Below, piece by piece: positions 1-7,846 of a DNA stretch of 46,582 nucleotides. Within the stretch, counting starts at the first letter, position 1, and the number at the start of each line of letters is the position of its first letter. Below the pieces are notes generated by a model. That model was not told the DNA's origin. It worked only from the letters and a program-made list of their open reading frames with translations, and made no database searches. The DNA lies in contig CADCBP010000023.1 of NCBI GenBank assembly GCA_902799705.1, forward strand, positions 1 through 46,582. Reading direction: 5' to 3'. This DNA is from an uncultured Bacteroidales bacterium (lineage in GTDB: Bacteria > Bacteroidota > Bacteroidia > Bacteroidales > Paludibacteraceae). The position numbers were made by a program, and so were the translations under genes.

Positions 1-2528
1 CGCAACTTGGCGCCGTTTCCGGTAATATTCACTTCCGTCAGCGCGCTACAACCCTCGAAAGCGTTGTTGTCGATGAACTTAACCGCCGAGAGGTTGATGC
101 TTTTCAGTGCCGTACAGCCCTTGAAGCAGTTCTGCCCGATGCTGTCCACGTTCTCCAAATTGATGGATTTGAGTTTTGTCAGCCCTTTGAACACCTCGTT
201 GCCGAGTTTGTGCATAGCCGGAGAGAGAACGATCTCCTCCACGTTGGGCAGGTCGGTCGCGGCAAAGCCCGTCCATGTCAGTTCGGTGGCGCCGCCCATC
301 AGTTCGACGCGTTTGACAGTAGCGTCATTGTAAAATCCGTCGATGTTGCCGGTCGAAGTCTCCGAGCTGGCGATGAGCGTGCCGTCCTCGTAGATCACCC
401 AGACGCCGTCGTAGTACTGGCCGCTGCGGACGATACCGCCGTGCTCGCCGATGTACTCAAACGAGAAGAGGTTCCAGTACTGCGCTGCCAGATATTTGGC
501 AATGTAGTCGTCCGGCACGTCGAGACTAACGGCTTTCTGACCCGTAGCGTTCTTCGCCTTACGCGCCGCATATTTGGCTTTGGCTTTGGCAGGTGCGTTG
601 GACGACATGCGACCAAGACCGACGAAAGTCTGCGCGGTTACTGCCGGAGGCGTAGCCGCTTTCACTGCCATAGCGTCTATCAGACCGCAATAATTGAAGG
701 CTTTGTCTCCGATACTGCTCAGATCCTTTCCGAATTTCACTTTCTCAAGAGACGAGCAGTTCTCAAAGGCTTGGCTGGCAATCGTCTGCACACCCTCGGC
801 TTTTACCTCTTGCAATTCATCGTTGTTCTTAAACGCATTCTCGCCAATAGAAGTTACCGTAGCAGGGATTTCTACAGAGGTAATCTTTGATTCTCCTTCA
901 TTCGGAAAACAAAATGCATTCTTACCAATCATGGTAATTCCGCTACCGACAACCACTCTGCGGATGTATTTACGGTAGGGATACCAAGGTACACTTTGTG
1001 CATTGTCCCAGAAAAGGTTATTCGCAGTACCTTGTATCGTCAACGTACCATCACCAGTTAATTGCCAAGACCAATTATTCTGCACAAATTTAACAGGAAA
1101 GTTCACAGCTATCACCTGTTCAAATACATTCCATGGTGCTTGTTCGTACTGAGCAGAATAGTACGGCGGGACATCTATTTTTTTCTGTGTAGATGTCAGC
1201 GATTGAAATGCGGTGCTACTGGTTTGCGGGCAGTCACCGAAAACTTCAACACGCGCCAACGGCGTGTTCTTAAAGGCGTTGTTACCAATAGATTTGAATC
1301 CCAACTCATGATTCTTGTTGCTGACAATGCTGTTAAAGCGTACATTTGTCAAACCGGAATTTTCAAAAGCACTACTGCCTATTTCTTGAATACGCGGCAT
1401 ATCAACCATCTTCAGTTGTTGGCAACCATAGAATGCGTTTTCCCCGATTTTAGTGATATTATCCAAATGTGCCTCGATACCGCTTGAATTAACAAAATGC
1501 AAGGCACTACAACCGCTAAAAGTGTTTTTACCAATAGTGGTAGTATTAATCTCCGCTACCGTGATATTGCCGGCAATAGAATGCCACGGTCTGTCCGATG
1601 GACTTGCATAGTCCTTATCACGATAGATACGAAGAAAACCATTGGAATAAAACCAATATCCGGGTTCTCCATAGTATAACTTGAAATCTTGATTACCCGC
1701 ATATGATGTATAGATGCCGTATGCACTCATCGGAGCAATGTATGTGACCCAGTAGTCTGTCTCGTATTTCTCCATCGGCAAATAATCTTTCCATTGTTCG
1801 GCAGTTCCAAACCGAACGTTTTTAGATACCATATGGGTCTCAGAATCAAGCTCACTTTTCCGATCTGGTACAAGTTGATGCCAAGTGGAAGCAAGAGTAT
1901 TATTGTTTGGTAAAATGATATAAGACCCTTCCTTGAAAAGTTTCTCGCTATAAGCAAAAACTTTTGAACCTACTTGCTGCAAACCGTCACCCAATTTAAC
2001 CGTTCTAATCTCAAAACAGCAAGCAAACGCTTCGTCACCTATAGTCTTAACATTCGACAATTCCAATGAGGTTAGATTTGAACAAGAATGAAATGCATAT
2101 TTTTTGATTACAACATTATTGGAGGAACGTGCTGTAATAGTTAGTTTTTTAGCATCACCAAGTCCTGCGAAAGCGGCTTCTCCAATAGTTACTACATTGG
2201 CGGACAATCTAATAGAAGTGATACGGCTCCTATAAGCCATCCAAGGAGCATTACTTTCTACACATGGTACAATATAGTAAACCCCATCACCTCCATTGAG
2301 TACGGTGTTAATGTAGTTGTACAACTTATACATACCGATAAGTACTTGTTGCTGAGATTTTCTATAAGAAAAATCAGGTACTGTCACAGCGTCCACATAC
2401 AACTCCCCTTGGTCGTTGATGCGCCAAGTACCGCCGTTTTTGAACGAACCGGACGCGAGGTCCTTCGCGCCGGCGAATGATATTGCCGCTATGAAAGCCA
2501 GCAATAATGTAAATAACTTTTGTTTCAT
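1..2528 (-). CDS. Secreted BspA-like leucine-rich-repeat protein (3' end outside window)
   Basis: The frame is open from the ATG at 2528 to the window edge, about 842 residues with no stop. Residues 1-21 form a signal peptide (MKQKLFTLLLAFIAAISFAG). The rest carries repeated BspA/LRR_5 units with the pattern ITSIxLxxxVxxIGExAFxGCxxL, for example ANVVTIGEAAFAGL, NVKTIGDEAFACC, NTTTIGKNTFSGC, NITKIGENAFYGC and VDSIGQNCFKGC, separated by spacer blocks such as WQLTGDGTLTIQGT. A lysine/alanine-rich stretch (APAKAKAKYAARKAKNA) lies near 540-600 and is odd for the family. Such proteins are surface-exposed adhesin-like proteins, often exported by T9SS, but the C-terminus that would show a sorting domain lies outside. 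All rightward ORFs overlapping it are shadows. The family call is firm; the ligand is unknown. Confidence 0.9.
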   Translation of the reverse strand, partial: MKQKLFTLLLAFIAAISFAGAKDLASGSFKNGGTWRINDQGELYVDAVTVPDFSYRKSQQQVLIGMYKLYNYINTVLNGGDGVYYIVPCVESNAPWMAYRSRITSIRLSANVVTIGEAAFAGLGDAKKLTITARSSNNVVIKKYAFHSCSNLTSLELSNVKTIGDEAFACCFEIRTVKLGDGLQQVGSKVFAYSEKLFKEGSYIILPNNNTLASTWHQLVPDRKSELDSETHMVSKNVRFGTAEQWKDYLPMEKYETDYWVTYIAPMSAYGIYTSYAGNQDFKLYYGEPGYWFYSNGFLRIYRDKDYASPSDRPWHSIAGNITVAEINTTTIGKNTFSGCSALHFVNSSGIEAHLDNITKIGENAFYGCQQLKMVDMPRIQEIGSSAFENSGLTNVRFNSIVSNKNHELGFKSIGNNAFKNTPLARVEVFGDCPQTSSTAFQSLTSTQKKIDVPPYYSAQYEQAPWNVFEQVIAVNFPVKFVQNNWSWQLTGDGTLTIQGTANNLFWDNAQSVPWYPYRKYIRRVVVGSGITMIGKNAFCFPNEGESKITSVEIPATVTSIGENAFKNNDELQEVKAEGVQTIASQAFENCSSLEKVKFGKDLSSIGDKAFNYCGLIDAMAVKAATPPAVTAQTFVGLGRMSSNAPAKAKAKYAARKAKNATGQKAVSLDVPDDYIAKYLAAQYWNLFSFEYIGEHGGIVRSGQYYDGVWVIYEDGTLIASSETSTGNIDGFYNDATVKRVELMGGATELTWTGFAATDLPNVEEIVLSPAMHKLGNEVFKGLTKLKSINLENVDSIGQNCFKGCTALKSINLSAVKFIDNNAFEGCSALTEVNITGNGAKL

Positions 2529-2613
2529 AAGCTCTGTTGGCGGTTATATCCCATCGCCCCATCGGTTTTAAAGATTGTTTGTTAATATAGTTGGTTAGTA
2601 ATATGTTAGTTCA

Positions 2614-2649
2614 CAAAGTGTATAAATAAGCTTCATTATCTGACAAAAA
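2614..2649 (-). promoter_or_regulatory. Possible promoter of the LRR protein gene
   Basis: On the minus strand TTTTTG (2649-2644) is followed about 21 nt later by TACACTTTG (2622-2614). This is a near match to the Bacteroidota -7 box TAnnTTTG with one extra base. It would leave a leader of roughly 80 nt. Weak call. Confidence 0.3.
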
Positions 2650-2680
2650 TGCGTATTTACGCAAAAATATCACATAAATT

Positions 2681-2710
2681 CTTGCGTATTCCAAATATTT
2701 GTTGTACCTT
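2681..2710 (+). repeat. Upstream copy of a 30-bp promoter repeat
   Basis: These 30 bases are identical to 2822-2851, 141 bp downstream. Both copies carry TTG, 20 nt, then TACCTT. This copy continues as TACCTTCG instead of TACCTTTG, so its -7 box is weakened. Between the copies there is no gene, only two small hairpins: TGCC-TTT-GGCA near 2720-2731, and one at 2744-2769 with the arms TCGCAC and GTGCGA. Confidence 0.85.
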
Positions 2711-2821
2711 CGGACGCCGCCTGCCTTTGGCATTCCCCCGAAAGTACGTTCGCACGTTTGTGCGAGTACTCAAGTCTTTTAGCTAAAAAAACAAATAAAT
2801 TTACTTTTTTCAGCCAAAATC

Positions 2822-2853
2822 CTTGCGTATTCCAAATATTTGTTGTACCTTTG
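2822..2853 (+). promoter_or_regulatory. Promoter of the abiE operon
   Basis: TTG (2823-2825), 20 nt, TACCTTTG (2846-2853) matches the Bacteroidota sigma consensus exactly. It lies downstream of the first possible start of the antitoxin frame (2840), which is why the later ATG at 2894 is preferred. It is the second copy of the 30-bp repeat at 2681-2710. Confidence 0.8.
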
Positions 2854-2893
2854 TGCGCTGAAAGTGCAAAATATTTGTAGTTACAGCTCTCAT

Positions 2894-3460
2894 ATGGAAA
2901 TACTGAATACAATTTTGACCAGTCCAAGGACGGTAATTACACCTCAATGGTTAACGCTGGTTTCCGGAACCCAAGACAGAGTGTCTATCCAGCGGTCGCT
3001 CATGTATTATGCGCGCAAAGGCACGTTAGGCAATCCACGCAAAGGTATCTACACCAAGCATAATTACAATGAGCAGGAAATGGCTTGTGCCTTGCTTAAA
3101 CCATCGTACATATCTCTGGAGTACGTTCTATCGCGCGCAGGCGTTACCTTTCAATATAGCAGCGATATCACTTGCATCAGTTATCAAAACCGCACGATTG
3201 AGGTGGATGGCAAACAATACGTTTTTCGCCGCATCAATCCTATGATCTGGACCAATATGGTAGGAATTGAGCAACGCGACAATATTGCTATCGCATCGCC
3301 GGAAAGAGCGTTTCTGGATATGATGTACCTCTCTGCAGGGCAATGTTATTTTGACAATCTGCATCCTCTTGACAAGAAAACCATCCGGCAAATACTGCCG
3401 ACCTATTCATCCCCAACCCTGGCTAAGCGTGTGGAGGCGCTATTCAATGGACATCAATAA
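2894..3460 (+). CDS. abiEi: Type IV toxin-antitoxin system antitoxin, AbiEi family
   Basis: This 188-residue protein has an N-terminal winged-helix part (about 1-60, TPQWLTLVSG...GNPRKGIYTK) and the AbiEi core with PSYISLEYVLSRAG and the signature ASPERAFLDMMYL near residue 135. Known members neutralise the AbiEii nucleotidyltransferase and repress their own promoter by binding repeats upstream. The 30-bp duplicated promoter sequence fits as an operator, though that is inference. The ATG at 2894 is chosen because the frame's earlier part overlaps the promoter. The gene overlaps abiEii by 14 nt, which indicates translational coupling. Confidence 0.9.
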   Translation: MEILNTILTSPRTVITPQWLTLVSGTQDRVSIQRSLMYYARKGTLGNPRKGIYTKHNYNEQEMACALLKPSYISLEYVLSRAGVTFQYSSDITCISYQNRTIEVDGKQYVFRRINPMIWTNMVGIEQRDNIAIASPERAFLDMMYLSAGQCYFDNLHPLDKKTIRQILPTYSSPTLAKRVEALFNGHQ

Positions 3461-4151
3461 ACATAGGTATTATCTGATACAAGTTCTGCTTGCTATCTTC
3501 CGCGATCAGGAACTGAGCCGGCTTCTTGCTTTCAAAGGTGGCACATCGCTCATGTTGTTCCATAACTTGACGCGTTTCTCCACGGATCTGGATTTCAACC
3601 TGTTGGACCCTTCGCAGGCTGATAAAGTCTATCAGCGGCTCCATCAACTGCTACTCCGTTTCGGCACTATTGATGATGAGGCGAACAAGTTCTATGGTCC
3701 GATATTAGTGCTCAACTACGGCAAAGGCGAGCGGATGCTTAAAGTAGAAGTCAGTTCCCGCGAATACCCCAACCATTATGAGGTGCGTACGCTCATGGGA
3801 GTAAACATCCGCGTCATGACCATGCCGGATATGTTTGCTCACAAGCTTTGCGCGCTGTCGGAGCGTATCACACCGAGAGATATTTATGATGTATGGTTTT
3901 TCTTGCAGCAACGTACCGAAATCAATGAGGAAATCGTCCGGCTGCGTACCGGCAAATCCGTCTCTGACTTTGCGTCCGACTGCGCTCAATTAGTCAAAAC
4001 CTACAGCCCTCGGATATTAATGCAGGGACTGGGAGAAGTGCTATTGGACAATGCTTCCAAAAACTTTGTCCGCAAGCAGTTGCTTCAGGAAACAGCCTCT
4101 TCTCTGGAACTTTTTGCGATGGTTCCGCTGATTGCCGGAACACAGGCATAA
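3447..4151 (+). CDS. abiEii: Type IV toxin-antitoxin system toxin, AbiEii family nucleotidyltransferase
   Basis: This 234-residue protein belongs to the DUF1814/AbiEii fold. Motif I is FKGGTSLM (about residues 28-35), followed by the metal-binding STDLDFN (about 45-51), LKVEVSS near residue 98 and the C-terminal FAHKLCALSER/PRDIYDVWFFL block. These match the GS-x9-DxD, K and D residues of MNT-type nucleotidyltransferases. Characterised AbiE-type toxins block growth by modifying RNA or nucleotide substrates and give phage abortive infection. The ATG at 3447 lies inside the antitoxin gene. The catalytic residues look intact, so the toxin is probably functional. Confidence 0.92.
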   Translation: MDINKHRYYLIQVLLAIFRDQELSRLLAFKGGTSLMLFHNLTRFSTDLDFNLLDPSQADKVYQRLHQLLLRFGTIDDEANKFYGPILVLNYGKGERMLKVEVSSREYPNHYEVRTLMGVNIRVMTMPDMFAHKLCALSERITPRDIYDVWFFLQQRTEINEEIVRLRTGKSVSDFASDCAQLVKTYSPRILMQGLGEVLLDNASKNFVRKQLLQETASSLELFAMVPLIAGTQA

Positions 4152-4216
4152 CCCTTCCTCTCCGGATTCGCACTTGCGCAACTGAAGCTTATTTATCACA
4201 ATATGTCAAAGATCGT

Positions 4217-4245
4217 TGCGGGCCGTCGCGCCCGCATTTTTATTT
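4217..4245 (+). terminator. Rho-independent terminator of abiE
   Basis: A perfect 7-bp stem, TGCGGGC (4217-4223) with GCCCGCA (4230-4236), has a 6-nt loop and is followed by TTTTTATTT. It lies 66 bp after the abiEii stop. Confidence 0.8.
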
Positions 4246-4306
4246 ATGACGCTTTTATTTGATTTCTTAATCAGAGTACATTTCGTATAGGGTTACTATA
4301 CCCTTG

Positions 4307-4484
4307 CTATACCTTTGCAGCCACTCTCGAACATATACAAAAAGACGGCACGCGACAAAAGTCACGCACCGTCACGGTGTTATTTCGCCCGCCTTCCAGC
4401 TTGCGAATAATCATACCACCTCTATTTACGACATATTCGTACTGGGGGGGTAAAATTAAACATTTGTTTTACAATCAGTTGCAT
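4307..4484 (-). other. Possible small reading frame split at a C7/G7 tract
   Basis: No gene can be named between 4246 and 4560. On the minus strand an ATG at 4484 opens a 20-residue frame that runs into seven C (G7 on the plus strand, 4444-4450) and stops at 4422. Removing one C would join it to a second frame (ATG at 4414, preceded by AGAGGTGG, 35 residues, stop at 4307), giving about 58 residues. Upstream sits a strong leftward promoter (4564-4594) and a 13-codon frame at 4490-4531. This could be a decayed gene, a phase-variable peptide gene or chance. Confidence 0.25.
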
Positions 4485-4563
4485 AGGGGTTATATCCAGT
4501 CATCATGCTGTATAGGAACTAGATCATTCATTTGGTTTATTTAAGCTTTGCAACTTTCGGCTG

Positions 4564-4594
4564 CAAAGTTACAGTTTTTTTTTCATATATGCAA
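4564..4594 (-). promoter_or_regulatory. Leftward promoter, proximal copy
   Basis: On the minus strand TTG (4594-4592), 20 nt, TAACTTTG (4571-4564) is a full consensus match. The next bases (TTTGCAGCCGAAAGT) are the same as after the distal copy at 4737-4768, so promoter and start region are duplicated 173 bp apart. It points into a stretch with no recognisable gene. Confidence 0.65.
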
Positions 4595-4736
4595 GAAAAT
4601 GGGCGAGAAAGTGAGAAATCTCTGCGTTTTGTTATTGAAACTGCTTGAAATTGCGGATAAGCACGGAAGTCCAGATAACACCTTTTTGTAGCGACTTTTG
4701 ACAGAAGTTACACATTTTCCTAACGACTTTCGGCTG

Positions 4737-4768
4737 CAAAGATACACAAAAAAAATGACATACGCAAG
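4737..4768 (-). promoter_or_regulatory. Leftward promoter, distal copy
   Basis: On the minus strand CTTG (4768-4765), 20 nt, TATCTTTG (4744-4737). The -35-like element sits in the loop of the terminator hairpin at 4754-4781. Confidence 0.6.
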
Positions 4769-4781
4769 CACGCATGTCATT
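4748..4781 (-). terminator. Terminator of the nucleoside-recognition gene
   Basis: An 11-bp stem AATGACATGCG/CGTATGTCATT (4781-4771 with 4764-4754, one G-T pair), loop TGCTTG, is followed by a run of T on the minus strand. It lies about 20 bp after the stop at 4802. Confidence 0.8.
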
Positions 4782-4801
4782 TTAGGGGGATTTTATTGAT
4801 T

Positions 4802-6034
4802 TTAGCCGAAGAAGATAGGAGCGATGGCGAAGGCGGCAATGGCACCGGCGAGGTCAGCGAGCAGGCAGCATACCACGGCGTGGCCTGTATCTTTGATATT
4901 TACCGACCCGAAATAGACAGCGAGCACATAGAACGTGGTGTCCGTCGTGCCTTGCAGGATGCAGCATAGGCGTCCTACCAGACTGTCTGCTCCGTAGGTT
5001 GTCATCGCCTCTAACATCAGTCCGCGCGCACCACTACCGCTCAGCGGTTTCATCAATGCCGTCGGAACAGCACCCGCGAGGTCGGGATTGATGCCGCAAG
5101 CTGCGAAAAGCCAGGCGATACCGTGCTCGAGCAGACCCATTGCTCCGCTGGCGCGGAACATGCCTACGGCCACAAGAATGGCGATGAGGTATGGGATGAT
5201 GCCGATAGCAGTCTGGAACCCGCCTTTGGCGCCGTCAATAAACGCATCATAGACGTTGATCTTCTTTGCTGCTGCCTGCAAGATAAACCAGCAGATAACG
5301 CCGAGAAGCAGTATAGCCGCTATGGCCGCAGATGCCACGGACAAAATATGCGGAGAAAGGAGTGTGGCACCCCATACCAGCAAACCCACGAGCGACGTGA
5401 GACCGATTACGGTACCTAACACCACGGGGTCTCTCATCTTGATCTTCTGCGCTACACACACGCAAATCAATCCTACAAGCGTCGCTACATACGTAGCAAT
5501 CAATATAGGCAGGAAGACATCGGCGGGGTTTGCTGCACCCAATTGGGCGCGGTAAGCCATGATGGTCGTCGGGATGAGCGTCAGACCACTTGCACCCAAT
5601 ACCACAAACATAACCATTGCATTGGATGCCTTCTGCTTGTCAGCGTTCAGTTCCTGCAATTCCCCCATCGCTTTCAGCCCCATCGGAGTAGCCGCATTAT
5701 CCAAACCGAGCATGTTCGCTGCGAAATTCATCAGCATCGAGCCATAGACGGGATGACCCTTCGGAATCTCCGGGAATATACGACTGAAGAAAGGATTGAT
5801 AGCCCTTCCGAGCGTGTTCACAGCCCCTGCTTTCTCGCCAATCTTCATGATACCCATCCATAATGAGAGTACACCCGTCAAACCTAATGAGAGTTCAAAG
5901 CCTGTTTTTGCACTGTCGAAAGTAGAGTTCAGAATCGCAGAGAAGATATCCACGTTTCCGTAACAAATAGCTTGCACCAATCCTGTCAGAACGGCAAGTA
6001 AAATGAGCAAAATCCAAATATAATTCAAAATCAT
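4802..6034 (-). CDS. Nucleoside recognition (Gate) domain membrane protein, SpmA/SpmB-like fusion
   Basis: This 410-residue integral membrane protein has two Gate domains (about residues 40-190 and 250-400), matching the single-chain SpmA-SpmB arrangement of Bacteroidota. Visible pieces are NFAANMLGLDNAATPMGLKAM in the first half and GAVPTALMKPLSGSGARGLM plus LQGTTDTTFYVLAVYFGSV in the second, both typical of the family. The substrate is not established; homologues are linked to nucleoside or small-molecule transport and, in spore formers, spore maturation, which does not apply here. The ATG at 6034 is the only sensible start and lies only 4 nt from the -7 box, so the transcript may be leaderless. 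It ends in a clear terminator. Confidence 0.88.
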   Translation of the reverse strand: MILNYIWILLILLAVLTGLVQAICYGNVDIFSAILNSTFDSAKTGFELSLGLTGVLSLWMGIMKIGEKAGAVNTLGRAINPFFSRIFPEIPKGHPVYGSMLMNFAANMLGLDNAATPMGLKAMGELQELNADKQKASNAMVMFVVLGASGLTLIPTTIMAYRAQLGAANPADVFLPILIATYVATLVGLICVCVAQKIKMRDPVVLGTVIGLTSLVGLLVWGATLLSPHILSVASAAIAAILLLGVICWFILQAAAKKINVYDAFIDGAKGGFQTAIGIIPYLIAILVAVGMFRASGAMGLLEHGIAWLFAACGINPDLAGAVPTALMKPLSGSGARGLMLEAMTTYGADSLVGRLCCILQGTTDTTFYVLAVYFGSVNIKDTGHAVVCCLLADLAGAIAAFAIAPIFFG

Positions 6035-6038
6035 GCGA

Positions 6039-6086
6039 CAAAATTACATTTTTTTTTGGATATGTGCAAAAAAAATAGTATTTTTG
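6039..6086. promoter_or_regulatory. Overlapping divergent promoters
   Basis: Leftward: TTTG (6070-6067), 20 nt, TAATTTTG (6046-6039), serving the gene starting at 6034. Rightward: TTTG (6055-6058), 20 nt, TATTTTTG (6079-6086), serving the gene starting at 6095. The two -33 elements lie within 16 bp, so the promoters interleave. Both put the start point within a few bases of the ATG. Confidence 0.75.
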
Positions 6087-6094
6087 CGCCATAA

Positions 6095-6907
6095 ATGGCA
6101 AAAAAAGATATCACACATCGTTTTTTGGCGTATGTCCGGCATGTTTTTAGTGCATGGAATACAACTGGTGAAGGCATTCATTCTCCGTACCTGTTTGAAT
6201 TGGTGCGGTTCGTGCTACGCGACAAAAATGCCTACTATTGTTTCGCTGATATAGAGCGTCGGCGAGAGTCACTGTTGGCTTGTGAAGATGTATTAGACGT
6301 AATGGATTTCGGATCGGCTGGTTCTCCGGAAGGAAAGCTGGTTAAGCGTCGTGTATGCGATATCGCCAAAACACATCTGGAACGACCGGTTATTGGACAA
6401 TTGCTCTTCCGATTAGTCAATTTTATTGGACAACATGAGAAGCGACCTCTGGAAATCCTTGAGTTAGGTACGTCTTTGGGCGTGACAACAGCATATCTGG
6501 CGAGTGCAGACAGCCGTCACCGCGTGCTGACGTTCGAAGGTAGCGAAGCGGTGCTACGCGTGGCACAAGGCGTTTGGCGGGCATTGCGGTTAGAGAATAT
6601 CGCGTGGCAACAAGGCAATATTGACGATACCTTATATAAATGCGCGCGCGAGGGAATTGATGTGGCGTATGTGGATGCAAACCATACGTTCGAGGCAACG
6701 ACACGGTATGTTGATTTTTTGCTCCCGCGGATGAACGAAAGGGGGGTGGTGGTTCTCGATGATATACACCATTCCGAACAAATGGAGTTAGCATGGAATA
6801 CACTCAAAAATGATAAACGTGTTACAACCAGCATGGACCTCTACTACGTTGGACTGCTGTTCGTTGATCCGCATTACCTGAAACGACATTACAGGATAAG
6901 AGTTTAG
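6095..6907 (+). CDS. Class I SAM-dependent methyltransferase (O-methyltransferase-like)
   Basis: This is a 270-residue Rossmann-fold methyltransferase of the Methyltransf_24 type. Motif I (LEILELGTSLGVTTAYLA, about residues 117-134) binds S-adenosylmethionine, followed by the acidic motif II (VLTFEGSEA), AYVDANHTFEAT (about 196-207) and VVVLDDIHHSEQM (about 219-231). The substrate is unknown. The N-terminal part (HVFSAWNTTGEGIHSPYLFELV) is the extension seen in Bacteroidota members. It has its own promoter with almost no leader and is followed 16 bp later by the adenosyltransferase gene, so the two are probably co-transcribed. Confidence 0.85.
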   Translation: MAKKDITHRFLAYVRHVFSAWNTTGEGIHSPYLFELVRFVLRDKNAYYCFADIERRRESLLACEDVLDVMDFGSAGSPEGKLVKRRVCDIAKTHLERPVIGQLLFRLVNFIGQHEKRPLEILELGTSLGVTTAYLASADSRHRVLTFEGSEAVLRVAQGVWRALRLENIAWQQGNIDDTLYKCAREGIDVAYVDANHTFEATTRYVDFLLPRMNERGVVVLDDIHHSEQMELAWNTLKNDKRVTTSMDLYYVGLLFVDPHYLKRHYRIRV

Positions 6908-6923
6908 TGTAAAGTATAAAATT

Positions 6924-7454
6924 ATGGCAATTTATACAAAGACAGGAGACAAAGGTGAGACCTCTCTGGCGAATGGCCAGCGTATCTCGAAAGCCGATGC
7001 GCGTATCGAGGCCTATGGAACTGTGGATGAACTCAACAGTTGGCTTGGCTTGCTGCGCGCCGGATTAAAGCAATCATCCACCAACAACCGGTCAGTTGAT
7101 GAACAGTTAGCATGGATGCAAAATAAATTATTCAACTTAGGTGCAACGCTGAGTCTGGCTCCCGGAAACTGGGTGAATGCAGCTGACGTGCAGCTGATAG
7201 AGACTTGGATTGACGCGATGCAGGCGGTCGTGCCGAAACAGCGATCATTCATCTTGCCTGCCGGCTCGGAATGTGTAGCGCGATGTCATGTTTGCCGCAC
7301 TGTTTGTCGCCGAGCAGAGCGTCGAATGATTGCTCTGGGGTGCCCCGAAGATGCACTGCGAATAATGAACCGAATTAGCGATTATTTGTTCGTTCTAGCA
7401 CGCTATATCGGCTATCAGAACAATGAGACGGAAGAAGCTTGGCATAATGAGTAA
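6924..7454 (+). CDS. pduO: Cob(I)yrinic acid a,c-diamide / cob(I)alamin adenosyltransferase, PduO type
   Basis: This 176-residue protein has the PduO-family signatures TKTGDKGETSLANG (about 4-17, ATP binding), YGTVDELNSWLGLLRA (about 32-47), CRTVCRRAERRM (about 117-128) and NRISDYLFVLARYI (about 146-159). It transfers the adenosyl group of ATP to the cobalt of reduced corrinoid, giving adenosylcobalamin for enzymes such as methylmalonyl-CoA mutase. It is cytoplasmic and acts as a trimer in characterised members. Length and motifs are complete. It lies 16 bp after the methyltransferase gene. No other corrinoid genes are nearby. Confidence 0.9.
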   Translation: MAIYTKTGDKGETSLANGQRISKADARIEAYGTVDELNSWLGLLRAGLKQSSTNNRSVDEQLAWMQNKLFNLGATLSLAPGNWVNAADVQLIETWIDAMQAVVPKQRSFILPAGSECVARCHVCRTVCRRAERRMIALGCPEDALRIMNRISDYLFVLARYIGYQNNETEEAWHNE

Positions 7455-7528
7455 AATGTGGAAAAATTGACAGAAAAGAGTGGATTTGTGTAAAAAACAC
7501 CAAAAAATGTGAAATATTCCAAGAAATA

Positions 7529-7560
7529 TTTGCATGAATCGAAGTTTTTTACTACTTTTG
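7529..7560 (+). promoter_or_regulatory. Promoter of the DUF2795/T9SS run
   Basis: TTTG (7529-7532), 20 nt, TACTTTTG (7553-7560). It leaves a leader of about 50 nt before the ATG at 7619. No other match is seen before porN, so this is the likely main promoter for the por genes. Confidence 0.75.
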
Positions 7561-7618
7561 CACGCTATTTTGAAAAACTATGCCCATAGAGGGTCAATTT
7601 GTTATTGAAAAATAAACT

Positions 7619-7846
7619 ATGTATTGGACGCTTGAATTGGCTTCGAAATTAGAGGATGCCCCATGGCCAGCAACGAAGGATGAATTGCTTGATTATGCCA
7701 ATCGTATTGGCGCTCCTGCGGAGGTAATTGAGAATTTGCACGAGCTGGAGGACGAGGATGATGAACAGTATGAGAGCATCTTGGATATATGGCCGGACTA
7801 TCCTACACAGGATGAAGACTTTTTCTTCGATGAGGAAGAGTATTAG
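7619..7846 (+). CDS. Small acidic DUF2795 protein
   Basis: This is a 75-residue acidic protein. The conserved core is MYWTLELASKLEDAPWPATK followed by DYANRIGAPAEVIENLHEL, and the tail is rich in Asp/Glu (DEDDEQYESILDIWPDYPTQ, then DFFFDEEEY). It matches the DUF2795 family widespread in Bacteroidota; its molecular role is not known. It overlaps the porP start by 17 nt, which suggests translational coupling to the T9SS operon and makes it worth considering as an accessory or regulatory partner (inference). Confidence 0.85.
   Translation: MYWTLELASKLEDAPWPATKDELLDYANRIGAPAEVIENLHELEDEDDEQYESILDIWPDYPTQDEDFFFDEEEY

Noticed and set aside
79-890. Several rightward and leftward frames over the LRR gene
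   Set aside because: The continuous minus-strand frame with signal peptide and LRR repeats explains the stretch; the others are shadows.
2670-2927. 85-codon leftward frame upstream of abiE
   Set aside because: It is made of the two copies of the promoter repeat (the peptide GTTNIWNTQ occurs twice) and overlaps the abiEi start; no family resemblance.
4583-4780. 65-codon leftward frame
   Set aside because: It overlaps both a terminator and two promoters and has no recognisable composition.
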